Positions 37,637 through 46,550 of a stretch of 64,000 nucleotides of DNA are shown here, piece by piece. The notes below the pieces were generated by a model that saw only the letters and a program-made list of their open reading frames with translations, was not told the origin of the DNA and did no database searches. Origin of the DNA: Nitrosomonadales bacterium (GTDB lineage: Bacteria > Pseudomonadota > Gammaproteobacteria > Burkholderiales > Gallionellaceae); the NCBI GenBank assembly GCA_016716325.1, contig JADJWO010000001.1:558001-622000 (forward strand), given 5' to 3'. Each line of letters starts with the position of its first letter. The stretch's first letter is position 1. The translations under genes were made by a program, and so were the position numbers.

Positions 37637-40600
37637 CTATGCTTTCTCACTCGCGGCGTTATCTTTCATACTGCCCTCTCTATCGCAATTGTGTTTCGGA
37701 CCAAGCGCCATCACCTCAGGGTCATGCTCGTTCACTTCGGAAGCTGTCTTTACACTCAACTCCCGCTTCAGAATCGCGAGTTCTGGAAGAAACTCCGGGG
37801 CCCCTCCCGACAAGATCGCCGGAAGAAGAAGATAAGCGCGTGACTGGCCATAGATACGGAGGAACTGACTCAGATTGACATCTGACTCCGCGTGCATTGT
37901 TTGCATTCGCGAAGCTATCATGACTGTCTTGCCTCTTGTGATCTCGTCTTCTGGAGGATGGCGCGAGGTAATCAGGACTCGGTAGTGGGCTGGATGATCA
38001 ATGGAAATGCCTCGCACGATCGCCACGTATATCTCGTCCTGCCTGTCGACCTGCCCTACGCGTTCGCGCCAACGCGCGAAAATCTTCCTAGCAGCATCTT
38101 CATTCGTAAACATGAGAGCGACCGCCGGCGGATAGGATGGCCCCCAATTGACAAAAGCCGTCCCAGTCCAACCGGCTCGGTTCCAAAGATGCACGTCAAT
38201 GACCGAGCGAACACCGAGATCACGATGATCGTTCGGCGGTTGTGGAGTACTTCGGCCGTCTGTAACGGAATGACTTTCTTCATCTTCTGCGGGATTCAGC
38301 GCACGTCGGCTGATGACGGGGCGCGACGGTTCAAGAGTGAACGCCGATGTCGCCATCTGTGTCCAATCGCTGAGTCTCGACAGGCTTTGCTTGAAGATTC
38401 GCTGACGGCTGTTTCCGACAATCACAACCATCCCAATCCGGTCGAGCACTGCCTCATTCTTAAAAAGATGATCGACTATCTGTTGCAGATCCTTCACAAA
38501 GCACGTGGCGGCAAAGATCCCAGCAGCCAAACCGATCAGCATCTTCTGGACGTCATCCTGCTGACCGTATGTGGCGGGAATCAAGCCAGCAGGCCAGCGA
38601 ACAGCGGCAGTCATCTCGTCGGCATCGATAGTGAAGTCGGGAACTAGAACCTCTGAGCTTTCTTGAAGCGTAATGGTGAAGTTCTCGGTATGTGCCGCTG
38701 CACCGAGATCAATCGCCGTCGCAAAAAGCGCTTCGATTGAGCCAATCACCACCTCGGCGGCAAGGATTGAGGCATCAGAACACTGGTGATGAACGGCCAC
38801 CCGAACACCTTGTACTCTCGATACAAAGCACTGCGGCGGCGCCTCGTTAAAGATGATATGACCATTCAGGTTGTTGGACGCGGGTTGGCTAGCCAGCAAG
38901 GTGAACAGATCGGCCACGCCCTCTGGTGTTTCTTCTTCCGGTATTGATCCCTCCTCACGGAGCATCGACTCATGGCCGAGTGCGTAAAGAAGAGAGCTGC
39001 GGCTCTGCAGCAAGCCGAGCAGTTCAAGAACATCTGGTAGTTTGACGACTTCTTGAAGCTCTGCTGATGTGAAATTCAGAATCTGGCTTCCAAGGATGAG
39101 ATCGAACTCCGTGAGGCGATCATTGACACGTTCTTTGGAGGCGTCGTCAAGCGGGAGACCTGCCGCACAACCTCGAACCAGCCGAATGGCTTCCAAGGCG
39201 TCTGGCAGATGTCCAAGTTCGACAGCGATCCAGGCAAGCATCATGACCGTGGGCACAATTGAGGCCGGAAGATCACTGTCATCTTCAGCTTCGATGAACA
39301 TCGAAGCCATTGCAAAAATACAACTTGCGCGTGCGGCCCATAGCAACCCGGCACTACGATAGGCAAGCGAGAGAAGTTGCAGCGCTTCTATCAGCGAGTT
39401 TGCATACTCCTTCTTGGTGAGTTGTCGCGCGGCCTTGCCCAGCAACCTGATCATTTCAAAGTTGTCTTCGAAATCGAGCTGCTGAGCGCGCTTAAGGAGC
39501 ACGAGCGCCCCCTGAGCTTCGCCGATGCGCTCCGACACAAACCCCGCCACGTCGTCGACGAGCTGGGTATAGCTGGGATCCTTTCCCGCGATGTTGCCAA
39601 ACACCTCAATCATCTGGGTCAAGCGCTCGGCAGCAAATTCGCCAAGCCCCTTCGCCTGCTTGACCACCTCGGAAAACTGCGGCCAGAGCAAGTTGAGCTG
39701 TTGAGAGTCTTTCTTGAGCGCCGCTTGATTGACTTCGATAACAAGCAGCGAGGTTCGAGCTTCCAGAGCATTATTTGGACGCTCACCGTCCGCCACCATA
39801 GACTTCAGTCTGTCGCTCAATCGAGCGATTCGCTCCTCCAGCTTGGACTCATCGGCAGTCAGATGCTGATGGACAACCGAGTTGAACAGCAGTTGAGCCA
39901 GATTACACAGAAGCTCAAGATTCTTGGCGTGTTCCGTGTCGATAACGAGCTTCTCGAATACGTCGTAGCTGTCGTTCAAATGTGCGACATCGTCAAACCA
40001 CCAGAAGGCAGTCCAGATCCATTCGTAGTTTGCTTCGAACTTCTGACGGGAAGTGCCATCTCGCTCGGCAAGGCGAACTGCGCGTGCAAACCGCCCATCC
40101 GTTTCGGTTCGCGGACGCTCCAAATTGCGCGAAAGCTTGGCGGCAACCAGAGCTTCCGTCACGCGCTGCATTTCTATCCCGGCAAATGCATCCGGGTTGC
40201 CGATCCCATTCTCGATATCTTCGAGTTGCTGGGTTCGAGAATAGTCCGACGGCCCCAGTCGGCGCGAGTCGGCAATCTCTTGCCCAACCCCGAGGTAGTT
40301 AAACGCAAGGTCCATGCGATCACCGCCGACAACCTGCTCAACGATCCAACTTCGGTCGAGAATAGTGACGGTCACGCCATATTTCTTGGTGAGCTCGTCC
40401 TCGACCCGGGCGCGATCCTTCGCACGGGCGAACTGCGCTGTAACGCAATAGATTTTCTGATAGTCGCGTTGCGTCTCCACGATGCCTGCAACGTCGTTGC
40501 GTGCTTTCTCTGCCCACGTTTTCTTAGCGCTGAAGGCGAATGCCCAGCGCTCCTTGCCGGCATTCGGTTCTCCCACATAGGAGAGAGTTGCGATTTCGTC

Positions 40601-40870
40601 AGCAACCTGAATAGTTTCGGTATCGGCTTTGCTGTCCCCGCCCCCTTCCGGCCCGGTGGCTGGTTTCAGGTTTGGGCAAATTGTGCGCTCGCACAGCTTG
40701 CGGCAAAAGATCTCGAAGTCGTGAGTCTGGTTACGTGCAGTGATGGTGTCGAGGCAGTACTCAAGCGTCGTTGCGTCAAGCAGGTATGTCGTGCAATCGC
40801 TGGTATCTGAGTAGAGTTCCGGGCGCAGGCGGCGCATGAACTCCGATGGTGCCAATTTTTCTTCAGACAT
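37637..40870 (-). CDS. Large protein, nuclease-like N-terminus and helical repeats
   Basis: 1077 residues. At residues 50-180 the sequence has the look of a PD-(D/E)xK or Mrr-type domain: F-E-x-F-C-R-K-L-C-E-R, then G-P-E-G-G-G-D-S-K-A-D (Glu75, Asp79) and F-A-F-S-A-K-K (Lys116), then I-Y-C-V-T-A-Q-F. Such N-termini carry DNA nuclease activity in several defence proteins. The middle (about 230-650) is a run of helices like TPR repeats. The C-terminal 400 residues are unassigned. It is followed by the 597-residue gene. The nuclease assignment is inference; no ATPase motif is visible. Confidence 0.6.
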   Translation of the reverse strand: MSEEKLAPSEFMRRLRPELYSDTSDCTTYLLDATTLEYCLDTITARNQTHDFEIFCRKLCERTICPNLKPATGPEGGGDSKADTETIQVADEIATLSYVGEPNAGKERWAFAFSAKKTWAEKARNDVAGIVETQRDYQKIYCVTAQFARAKDRARVEDELTKKYGVTVTILDRSWIVEQVVGGDRMDLAFNYLGVGQEIADSRRLGPSDYSRTQQLEDIENGIGNPDAFAGIEMQRVTEALVAAKLSRNLERPRTETDGRFARAVRLAERDGTSRQKFEANYEWIWTAFWWFDDVAHLNDSYDVFEKLVIDTEHAKNLELLCNLAQLLFNSVVHQHLTADESKLEERIARLSDRLKSMVADGERPNNALEARTSLLVIEVNQAALKKDSQQLNLLWPQFSEVVKQAKGLGEFAAERLTQMIEVFGNIAGKDPSYTQLVDDVAGFVSERIGEAQGALVLLKRAQQLDFEDNFEMIRLLGKAARQLTKKEYANSLIEALQLLSLAYRSAGLLWAARASCIFAMASMFIEAEDDSDLPASIVPTVMMLAWIAVELGHLPDALEAIRLVRGCAAGLPLDDASKERVNDRLTEFDLILGSQILNFTSAELQEVVKLPDVLELLGLLQSRSSLLYALGHESMLREEGSIPEEETPEGVADLFTLLASQPASNNLNGHIIFNEAPPQCFVSRVQGVRVAVHHQCSDASILAAEVVIGSIEALFATAIDLGAAAHTENFTITLQESSEVLVPDFTIDADEMTAAVRWPAGLIPATYGQQDDVQKMLIGLAAGIFAATCFVKDLQQIVDHLFKNEAVLDRIGMVVIVGNSRQRIFKQSLSRLSDWTQMATSAFTLEPSRPVISRRALNPAEDEESHSVTDGRSTPQPPNDHRDLGVRSVIDVHLWNRAGWTGTAFVNWGPSYPPAVALMFTNEDAARKIFARWRERVGQVDRQDEIYVAIVRGISIDHPAHYRVLITSRHPPEDEITRGKTVMIASRMQTMHAESDVNLSQFLRIYGQSRAYLLLPAILSGGAPEFLPELAILKRELSVKTASEVNEHDPEVMALGPKHNCDREGSMKDNAASEKA

Positions 40871-41081
40871 CCGTGCTCCTCACGAACTCAAATCAACCTG
40901 ATCATACTAACAACACTTCAGGAACGCCATCTCTCGCATATGTGGATAGGCCACACATCAGCCGAAGAAAAATTTGTCTGTTCGCATGTGCATAATAGTG
41001 CGGGCAGGTGCAAATGTCTTCTACTGGCCACAAGCTGTAGGGGTGCTCCGCTGCTTGCAGAGCGCCCCATTGAAAGCATTG

Positions 41082-42086
41082 TTATGCGCGGCCACACGCT
41101 TTACATAGACCGCTTCCCAATTTCTCAAGTAAGGATAGGAGAATTTCAATGTCACCTTTGGATACCACGAGGCGCTGTTTGACCTTGTATGTGGAATCAC
41201 CAGATTTCTCGATATAGCGCTGATCGATAATTCCGTCGTTGTGCGCAAGGATGTGACGTTTCTGATACAGAACCTTGAGGCTACTTAACTCTTGTGCTGT
41301 CAGCCAGGATTCAAAGCCCTTACCCACTGCCGTGCGCCAGAGCTCACTTCCTTCCTCTATCCTCTGAAAAACATTGAAAGGCGCCTTCCCAAATGGCTCA
41401 TATAGCCCTTCACAGTACTTTTGGAACGCGGTGACTCCGTCGGATAGACAAGTTTCCCGTAAGGACCGAGAAGTTAATTCCGCTTCATCTTTTCCCACTG
41501 CATCGGCGAGTGCCATCTGTACGATTTCCTCGCTGTAATGCTTTGCCCTAATTTTCCTCAAGGAATCTTGATACGTACGAACCACTGAGTTGGCTCCACA
41601 TGCTGGGCAAAAGTAGGCGCTACCGATCACTGCAAAGCGAGCCAAGCAGTTGTCACACCGTATTTCCAACTGCATTACTTCGGCTGCCTTTGCTGGCAGA
41701 GTGTACGTTCGTTGCATACCCCCCTTTGCCTCCATAGACATGGAAATAAAGCCGTTGCGAGATTGCCTGCGATTAAACTTCTGAGCGCTGGACAGAAGTG
41801 CATTGTTGATTTCGCCCTTTACGACAGTCAGGGCTTCCGACTTGGAATGCTCCGCTTGCTCGATTGTGAACCACTGATCGGCAGGTGCCTCATGTCGGCA
41901 CATTGGGCACCAAACAGCTTCATCCCCAAATAGGTTAGACCAGTCTTCCTCGTTCACCTTGAAAAGGAATTCGCATTGCTTTGAGGGGCACTGCTTATCG
42001 ATGTAGCCATTTTCGTCAGTTTGAATTGGAATCGCGATTGACCGACCATTCAATCCCTGAAGTTGCTTGATGAGATTCTCAAACAT
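41082..42086 (-). CDS. Zinc-ribbon protein with HEPN-like RX4H motif
   Basis: 334 residues. The first about 65 hold Cys at 33, 38, 60 and 63 (C-P-S-K-Q-C and C-P-M-C), a zinc ribbon. A second pair of CxxC motifs (C-D-N-C and C-P-A-C) is near 143 and 158. The C-terminal half is helical and contains K-R-H-I-L-A-H-N-D-G, an R-x4-H motif as in HEPN ribonucleases, at about residue 280. A Cys pair (C-K-A-C) ends the protein. Function unknown; a nucleic-acid-sensing HEPN nuclease is a reasonable guess. It is followed upstream, same strand, by a membrane protein gene with an 84-base gap. Confidence 0.6.
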   Translation of the reverse strand: MFENLIKQLQGLNGRSIAIPIQTDENGYIDKQCPSKQCEFLFKVNEEDWSNLFGDEAVWCPMCRHEAPADQWFTIEQAEHSKSEALTVVKGEINNALLSSAQKFNRRQSRNGFISMSMEAKGGMQRTYTLPAKAAEVMQLEIRCDNCLARFAVIGSAYFCPACGANSVVRTYQDSLRKIRAKHYSEEIVQMALADAVGKDEAELTSRSLRETCLSDGVTAFQKYCEGLYEPFGKAPFNVFQRIEEGSELWRTAVGKGFESWLTAQELSSLKVLYQKRHILAHNDGIIDQRYIEKSGDSTYKVKQRLVVSKGDIEILLSLLEKLGSGLCKACGRA

Positions 42087-42170
42087 TGCCGTTCACCTGT
42101 TTAGCTCATAATGTTCAAAGCGATGGGCTGTGCGCTTATTCGCAGTTGCTCTCGACAGCCCTCCTAGGTT

Positions 42171-42827
42171 TCATTTTTCTTGCGGGCGTTCATGCAAACC
42201 TGATGTTGTGAACTGGTTTGATGACCTGCCAAGCGAGTAGAGAAGCACAAGAAAAACTGTAACCACAAAAAAGACCGCAAGCTTGTATGAATCTAGGGGC
42301 AAGTCGCATGAAATAGGAAGTAGCGACCTTGCGAAGAGAAGAAGCCAAACGACCACAACGAAAACACTCAGAACTTGGTTGAGCTTGCTAACGGAGAACT
42401 GGGCAGGGGAAGTAAGAGGATTTCCGGCTGTATTATCCGCAGTAACTGCCACTACCTTGTATAACGGGCCAAGAGTCATGTCTTCCAGGAGATCAACATG
42501 CCGTTCCCAATTGCTCTGCCAAAACTTGCTACCTCGATTTACCAAATACCAAGCGAAGGAAAATACTAGGCCAAGTGCTGAGAAGAGCATAGAAAGCCAA
42601 GGGTCGGGGGCGGTTGCCTTGTAGGTTAAGGCATACCCTGCAAATGCAGCCGCGATGAAGGCCCAGAAGTAGGTTCCCCGCTTCCAATACAACTCGATCT
42701 CGAACTTCCTGATGTCCAGTGCGTAGGCTAGCGCTCTACCAGCTCGTGTGTCAGCCTCCTTTGGTTCGTCCTTTGAACGCGGTGGCTGGGGTTCAGAAAA
42801 TCGTGCTTTGTATTCGTCAGTATCCAA
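42171..42827 (-). CDS. Four-helix membrane protein of unknown function
   Basis: 218 residues. A charged cytoplasmic N-terminus is followed by a helix with R-K-F-E-I-E-L-Y-W-K-R. Two membrane helices lie at about 52-70 and 78-96, a soluble part with W-Y-L-V-N-R-G-S-K-F-W and W-E-R-H-V-D-L-L-E-D comes next, and two membrane helices stand near the end (about 150-170 and 182-202). The W-x-x-N-W-E-R-H-V motif is familiar from small conserved membrane proteins near defence genes, some named RipA-like octameric membrane proteins; I cannot confirm that. The ATG at 42827 lies next to a CACCTC-complementary site. Confidence 0.55.
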   Translation of the reverse strand: MDTDEYKARFSEPQPPRSKDEPKEADTRAGRALAYALDIRKFEIELYWKRGTYFWAFIAAAFAGYALTYKATAPDPWLSMLFSALGLVFSFAWYLVNRGSKFWQSNWERHVDLLEDMTLGPLYKVVAVTADNTAGNPLTSPAQFSVSKLNQVLSVFVVVVWLLLFARSLLPISCDLPLDSYKLAVFFVVTVFLVLLYSLGRSSNQFTTSGLHERPQEK

Positions 42828-43069
42828 GTTGTGCCTCCTGATCGTAGCTTATGAAACCAGCAGTTATTTGACGAACCTATAGGTCCGCAATATTTACATA
42901 GTGAGCGTGCGAAGACTATTGGGAATCAATTGATTAATCATCGAATTCATAAGCATTGAGGCCCATTTGTGCATGATAGTACAGGTAGCAGAAGTTTGTA
43001 TAAGGCTGCGCCGGTACGAACAATGGTGCAACGTGCAGAAGTATCAGATATTGGTGCGCAACATCGGAG
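42828..43069. other. Noncoding gap upstream of the HEPN-like gene
   Basis: About 240 bases between two divergent transcription units. AT-rich, no recognisable element. Confidence 0.5.
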
Positions 43070-43189
43070 ATGTTTGACGTTGAAGGTGAGCGTTTCACAG
43101 GAACTATGCGAAACTTCTACTCGCAGGACATGACCGACGAGAATATCTGGATACTCTTACTGGAACTACATTTAGCGCGGGCGAAATGA
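43070..43189 (+). CDS. Small ORF (39 aa) overlapping the HEPN-like gene start
   Basis: An ATG at 43070 opens a frame of 39 codons that ends in TGA overlapping the ATG of the HEPN-like gene (ATGA). The peptide begins M-F-D-V-E-G-E-R-F and ends L-A-R-A-K, with I-W-I-L-L-L-E-L-H-L near the end. The same frame stays open for another 66 bases upstream, so this could be the end of a larger lost gene. The overlap suggests coupling to the HEPN-like gene. No family recognised. Confidence 0.35.
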   Translation: MFDVEGERFTGTMRNFYSQDMTDENIWILLLELHLARAK

Positions 43190-43399
43190 GAGAAATAAAC
43201 TTACCAACTACACAGACGTTCTCAATGCCACTTGATGTTACAGCGCTCAAAAGCGGCTTGGCTGGAAATGGTGACCATCAGGGGCGCACTCTTGGCTCAA
43301 TGGTTTTAAATGAGAGAGTCTGGTCTGAGCTCGCCACAGCAAAAAAGAATGGCGGCGCAATTCTCTATGCAACAACCTCAATTTGTAAACCTCCCCAAA

Positions 43400-44251
43400 T
43401 CAGTGCCACCCATAACTAGAGGTTTCGGGGTGGTGCAACACTCTGTACTCGACGGGTGTCAGATTGCCAAGTGCATCGTGCGGTAATTCTTCGTTGTAGT
43501 CGTTCTTCCATACCTCTGTTCGTTCACGGACTTCTTCCAGTGTCCTGAAGACATACATGTCCAGCACACCTTCCCGGTAACTGCGGTTGAATCGTTCGAT
43601 GAATCCGTTCTGCATTGGTCGCCCAGGTTCGATGAACTCCAGTTCTACATTGCGCTGCTGTGCCCAATCCGCCAGTGCAGTCGCAATGAATTCCGGACCG
43701 TTATCCATACGCAGCTTGTCCGGATAGCCGCGCCAGGCCACAATCCGCTCCAACACTCGGATCACCCGTGCTGCGGGTAGATTCAGATCAATCTCGATGG
43801 CCAGTATCTCGCGATTGAAGTCGTCCACCACGTTGAAGGTGCGAAACCGTCTGCCGCACCACAGCGCATCGCTCATAAAGTCCATCGACCAACTCTTGTT
43901 CATCCGCCCCGGCACAGCCAGCGGTGCCGGCATACGCGGTGGCAGTCGCTTCTTGCCTATCCTGCGCCGATTCAGATTCAACGCGCAGTAAACGCGATAC
44001 ACCCGTTTGTGATTCCAGATCAGACCACGCCGCCGGATCACTTTGAAATACTTGCCGAAGCCCCGCTCCGGGAAACGTTCTGCCAGTTCTTGCAGGACAG
44101 CAATGATTTCATTGTCTGCGCTGTGATCGGGGCGATAGGCATAGACCGACCTCGATAACCCCAGCGCCTTGCAGGCGCCGCGCTGACTCAAGCCATGTTG
44201 CTGCAACTGTCCTGCTGCCTCCCGTTTCTCGTCGGGGCTTAACGCTTTAAA
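43400..44251 (-). CDS. IS3-family transposase, OrfB part
   Basis: 283 residues from the frameshift site to the stop. This is the catalytic DDE domain of IS3 (IS407 group): S-M-D-F-M-S-D-A-L, V-V-D-D-F-N-R-E, D-N-G-P-E-F and Q-N-G-F-I-E-R-F-N-R-S-Y-R with the catalytic Asp, Asp, Glu. It continues OrfA after a -1 shift at TTTAAAG. All motifs are intact. Confidence 0.9.
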   Translation of the reverse strand, partial: FKALSPDEKREAAGQLQQHGLSQRGACKALGLSRSVYAYRPDHSADNEIIAVLQELAERFPERGFGKYFKVIRRRGLIWNHKRVYRVYCALNLNRRRIGKKRLPPRMPAPLAVPGRMNKSWSMDFMSDALWCGRRFRTFNVVDDFNREILAIEIDLNLPAARVIRVLERIVAWRGYPDKLRMDNGPEFIATALADWAQQRNVELEFIEPGRPMQNGFIERFNRSYREGVLDMYVFRTLEEVRERTEVWKNDYNEELPHDALGNLTPVEYRVLHHPETSSYGWH

Positions 44252-44505
44252 CCGAAGACTTCCTTGATGGCATGGTTCTCCAAACTCAGATCCGCCACCA
44301 TCAGCTTGAGTTTGCGGTTCTCGTCTTCCAGCTCTCGCAGTCGCTTGATGTCGGAGGCGTCCATGCCGCCGTACTTCGACTTCCACTGGTAGTAGGTTGC
44401 GTCGCTGATGCCATGCTCACGACAGACATCCTTGACCAGTCGACCTGCCTCTACCGATTTCAATATCCCGATAATTTGGGTCTCGCTAAATCTGCTCTTG
44501 CGCAT
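44239..44505 (-). CDS. IS3-family transposase, OrfA part
   Basis: 88 residues: N-terminal HTH (R-F-S-E-T-Q-I-I-G-I-L, then D-V-C-R-E-H-G-I-S-D-A-T-Y-Y-Q-W-K-S-K-Y-G-G) and a leucine-zipper-like tail (L-E-D-E-N-R-K-L-K). This is the IS407-group OrfA. It ends in E-V-F-G-L-K-R at a TTTAAAG slippery site that lets ribosomes shift into OrfB. Confidence 0.9.
   Translation of the reverse strand: MRKSRFSETQIIGILKSVEAGRLVKDVCREHGISDATYYQWKSKYGGMDASDIKRLRELEDENRKLKLMVADLSLENHAIKEVFGLKR
44245..44251 (-). promoter_or_regulatory. Slippery heptamer TTTAAAG for -1 frameshift
   Basis: Read in the OrfA frame as T-TTA-AAG, a classic X-XXY-YYZ slip site. A -1 shift gives F-K-A-L-S-P-D-E-K, which joins to OrfB. 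The OrfA stop codon follows two codons later. Confidence 0.8.
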
Positions 44506-44582
44506 CTTCGTCCTCCTGGGCGGTTAGTTTGCCCGAAGAACTCTATTCATGCATGGACCGATTTTAGGGGAGGTTTCACTAG

Positions 44583-45895
44583 TGTCCGGTTAAGAATCGA
44601 ATAGATTCAGTTGGTTGTTGAAATCGGTGTTTTCTGGCTGCCCACCGATGCCCTGCAAGGCTTGCTGGATGGGCATTTTCTCGAACAGCGTGACCGATAG
44701 AATCTGTAGCAAAGTGTAGAGCGAAGCGTCCAGATTGAGGCGCTTTTTGATGATGGCGACGAGGACGTAGACCGAGACGGCGATCCAGATTTGCGCCTTC
44801 ACCGCATTCTCGGACGTGCCATAGAAACGTTGGATACGAAGATGCTGCTTGACCCATTTGAAGAACAACTCCACCTGCCAGCGGCTCTTGTAGAGCGCGC
44901 AGATCGTTGCCGCCGGCAACGTGAAGTTGTTGGTGAGAAACACCAGCGTCTTGTTGGTTTCCGGGTCTTTGAAGCGGATGCGGCGCAACGGCTCCGGGTA
45001 ATCCTGTCGGGTATAAAACCCGTCGAGCGCAATCGTCTGATCGCAGATGATGCCGAGGCTGCGGTCGGTTTTGGCAGAATACATCCGGTGCGCGTCGAGA
45101 TTCGACTTGGCGCGGGTGACGAAGAACGCCCCGGCCAGATGCAGCCGATGCAAACGCACGAAATCGACGTAGCCCCGATCCATGACATAGATAGCACCCG
45201 GCTCCGGGATCAACAAGTCGAGGATGCGGGCGTCGTGCATCTTGCCATCGGAGACGTGGATGAAGCTGGGAATGCTGCCGCGCAAGTCCAGCAGCGTATG
45301 CATCTTCACCGCTGCCTTGGTCGTTCTGAAATGCGCCCATGGAAATACCGACAGGCACAGATCGATGGTGGTCGAATCCAGTGCGTACACTGTGTTGGTC
45401 AAATCCAAGCCCAAGTCTTCGCTGGCGTAAAGCGTTCTGGCTTGAGCAATCAAACGGTGAGCGAATTCGGCGTAGATGCGCCAGTCGCGCAGTTCGTTGG
45501 CATCGGCCAGTGTCGAACGGGATACCGTGCTTCTGATGCCCATGTGGTAGAGCTTGGCAGCCTGTGCCGAGAGGCAGGCCTCGATGTCGCGCAAACTCTC
45601 GCGATAGGTGAGTTGAGCGAAGGCCAGAATACGGAAGTGTTCGGCACAGGACAATGTCCTGACGCGATGATCGCCGCCATGCCGAGCCACGATGCGATGA
45701 AAGGTCTTCCATGGCAGGAAGTCCATGACTTGGGCGAACAAGGGCTTGCCAACGTACATCGCAGTCTCCAGCAGCAGGAAAGCTGCCAGACTGCACCAAG
45801 GCTGGTTCGCCGTTCAAGTCGGAGACACTATAAAAATCTCCGGATGCGGCATCAAATAAGGATTTCAGAGTCATGGAATCGTTTTTAACCGGACA
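44583..45895. mobile_element. IS4-family insertion sequence nested in the IS407-group element
   Basis: Ends are TGTCCGGTTAA (left) and its inverse TTAACCGGACA (right), flanked by CTAG on both sides (44579-44582, 45896-45899). About 1.3 kb. It carries one transposase on the minus strand. Removing it and one CTAG copy restores the right end of the outer element. Confidence 0.85.
44590..45759 (-). CDS. IS4-family transposase
   Basis: 389 residues. The DDE triad is visible: A-L-D-S-T-T-I-D, V-M-D-R-G-Y-V-D-F, and the Y-x2-R-x3-E-x6-K motif in Y-K-S-R-W-Q-V-E-L-F-F-K-W-V-K-Q. All motifs are intact. It spans almost the whole nested element. A longer alternative frame starting at 45874 on the same strand is a shadow. 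Confidence 0.93.
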   Translation of the reverse strand: MYVGKPLFAQVMDFLPWKTFHRIVARHGGDHRVRTLSCAEHFRILAFAQLTYRESLRDIEACLSAQAAKLYHMGIRSTVSRSTLADANELRDWRIYAEFAHRLIAQARTLYASEDLGLDLTNTVYALDSTTIDLCLSVFPWAHFRTTKAAVKMHTLLDLRGSIPSFIHVSDGKMHDARILDLLIPEPGAIYVMDRGYVDFVRLHRLHLAGAFFVTRAKSNLDAHRMYSAKTDRSLGIICDQTIALDGFYTRQDYPEPLRRIRFKDPETNKTLVFLTNNFTLPAATICALYKSRWQVELFFKWVKQHLRIQRFYGTSENAVKAQIWIAVSVYVLVAIIKKRLNLDASLYTLLQILSVTLFEKMPIQQALQGIGGQPENTDFNNQLNLFDS

Positions 45896-46355
45896 CTAGT
45901 GGGGAGGTTTACAAATTGAGCAGAAGCTGGAGTCTGTACTGCTCAACTATTTTCTCGGTCCATCCATCAGATTTAATGACCAAAGGCGGATGTTTGACCG
46001 GGAAATCTTGAAATCGACGGTTCTGTCTTTTAGCGCCAAAAAGGAGTTGGTTATAAAGGTGATCAATGAAGGCGAATTGCTGTCAAAAAAAAATAAGCCA
46101 GTCATTCCGAAGTACCTAAAGGAAATTATGGAGTGGCGAAACGCATTCGCACATGGAAAATTAGTTCACGACAGCAAGAACGGTTGCGTTCTTGAATACT
46201 ATACTGGGCACAACAAAAAACTGCATCTTACGGATGAGTATTGGGACGAAGTGGAAGCGTGCTTTAAGAAATGCAATGACTTCTTAGATGAAGTGGAGCG
46301 GAAATTGTTAAACGGCCCATCTGGTGTGTCAGGCCAGAGCGAGAAGTCTACATAG

Positions 46356-46550
46356 TTAGGGAGCCGCAAACAAACGTCAATCCGTGGTGCGTTCTCTCCA
46401 CCTTGCCGCTCCCTACTCGGCATAGCTACCGTTATCTCCCAGTCTGAGTTAGTTCAAATAAGCGGACTATTGCAGACATTCACGAACAGTCGAGCTCACA
46501 GATGAAGGTGCGACAGCGCCGGAGTTCAGCAGAGTGATTTGTTAACTGAT
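46356..46550 (+). repeat. Gap with degenerate dispersed repeat, copy 3
   Basis: The gap between the broken HEPN-like gene and the convergent acetyltransferase-like gene holds CTACTCGGCATAGCTACC (46413-46430) and, about 27 bases on, AATAAGCGGACT. These are weakened versions of the blocks at 30715-30763 and 35709-35756. No gene is seen. Confidence 0.45.

Larger units (their letters stand above)
43384..45913. mobile_element. IS3 family, IS407-group insertion sequence (carries nested IS)
   Basis: Ends are TGTAAACCTCCCC (left) and its inverse GGGGAGGTTTACA (right), flanked by AATT direct repeats (43380-43383, 45914-45917). A 4-bp duplication is usual for the IS407 group. It encodes OrfA and OrfB on the minus strand. 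An IS4-type element sits near its right end; a second inner copy of GGGGAGGTTT lies at 44567-44576. Net length without the nested element is about 1.2 kb, as expected. Confidence 0.85.
43186..46355 (+). pseudogene. HEPN-like gene split by nested insertion sequences
   Basis: The left part (43186-43383, 66 codons) and the right part (45918-46355, 145 codons plus stop) form one frame of 211 residues when 43384-45917 (IS plus one AATT copy) is removed. Across the junction the frame reads A-T-T-S-I-E-Q-K-L-E-S-V-L-L-N-Y. Later M-E-W-R-N-A-F-A-H-G has the R-x4-H motif of HEPN proteins, followed by the usual charged helix. The gene is thus a recently broken HEPN-like (putative RNase or nucleic-acid-binding) gene. 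No partner such as MNT is present, only a small upstream ORF. The break may be functional loss, or reversible. Confidence 0.8.

Noticed and set aside
41020..41100. Sequence resembling half of an integron attC site near the end of the zinc-ribbon gene (GCCCCATTGAAAGCATTGTTATGC)
   Set aside because: Only one side has the attC-like core; the matching R'' end is not found and there is no integrase or cassette array. Possibly a degraded remnant, but not supportable.
44579..45874. Longer 431-codon minus-strand frame overlapping the IS4-type transposase
   Set aside because: Shadow frame of the transposase; the DDE motifs are in the other frame (44590-45759).
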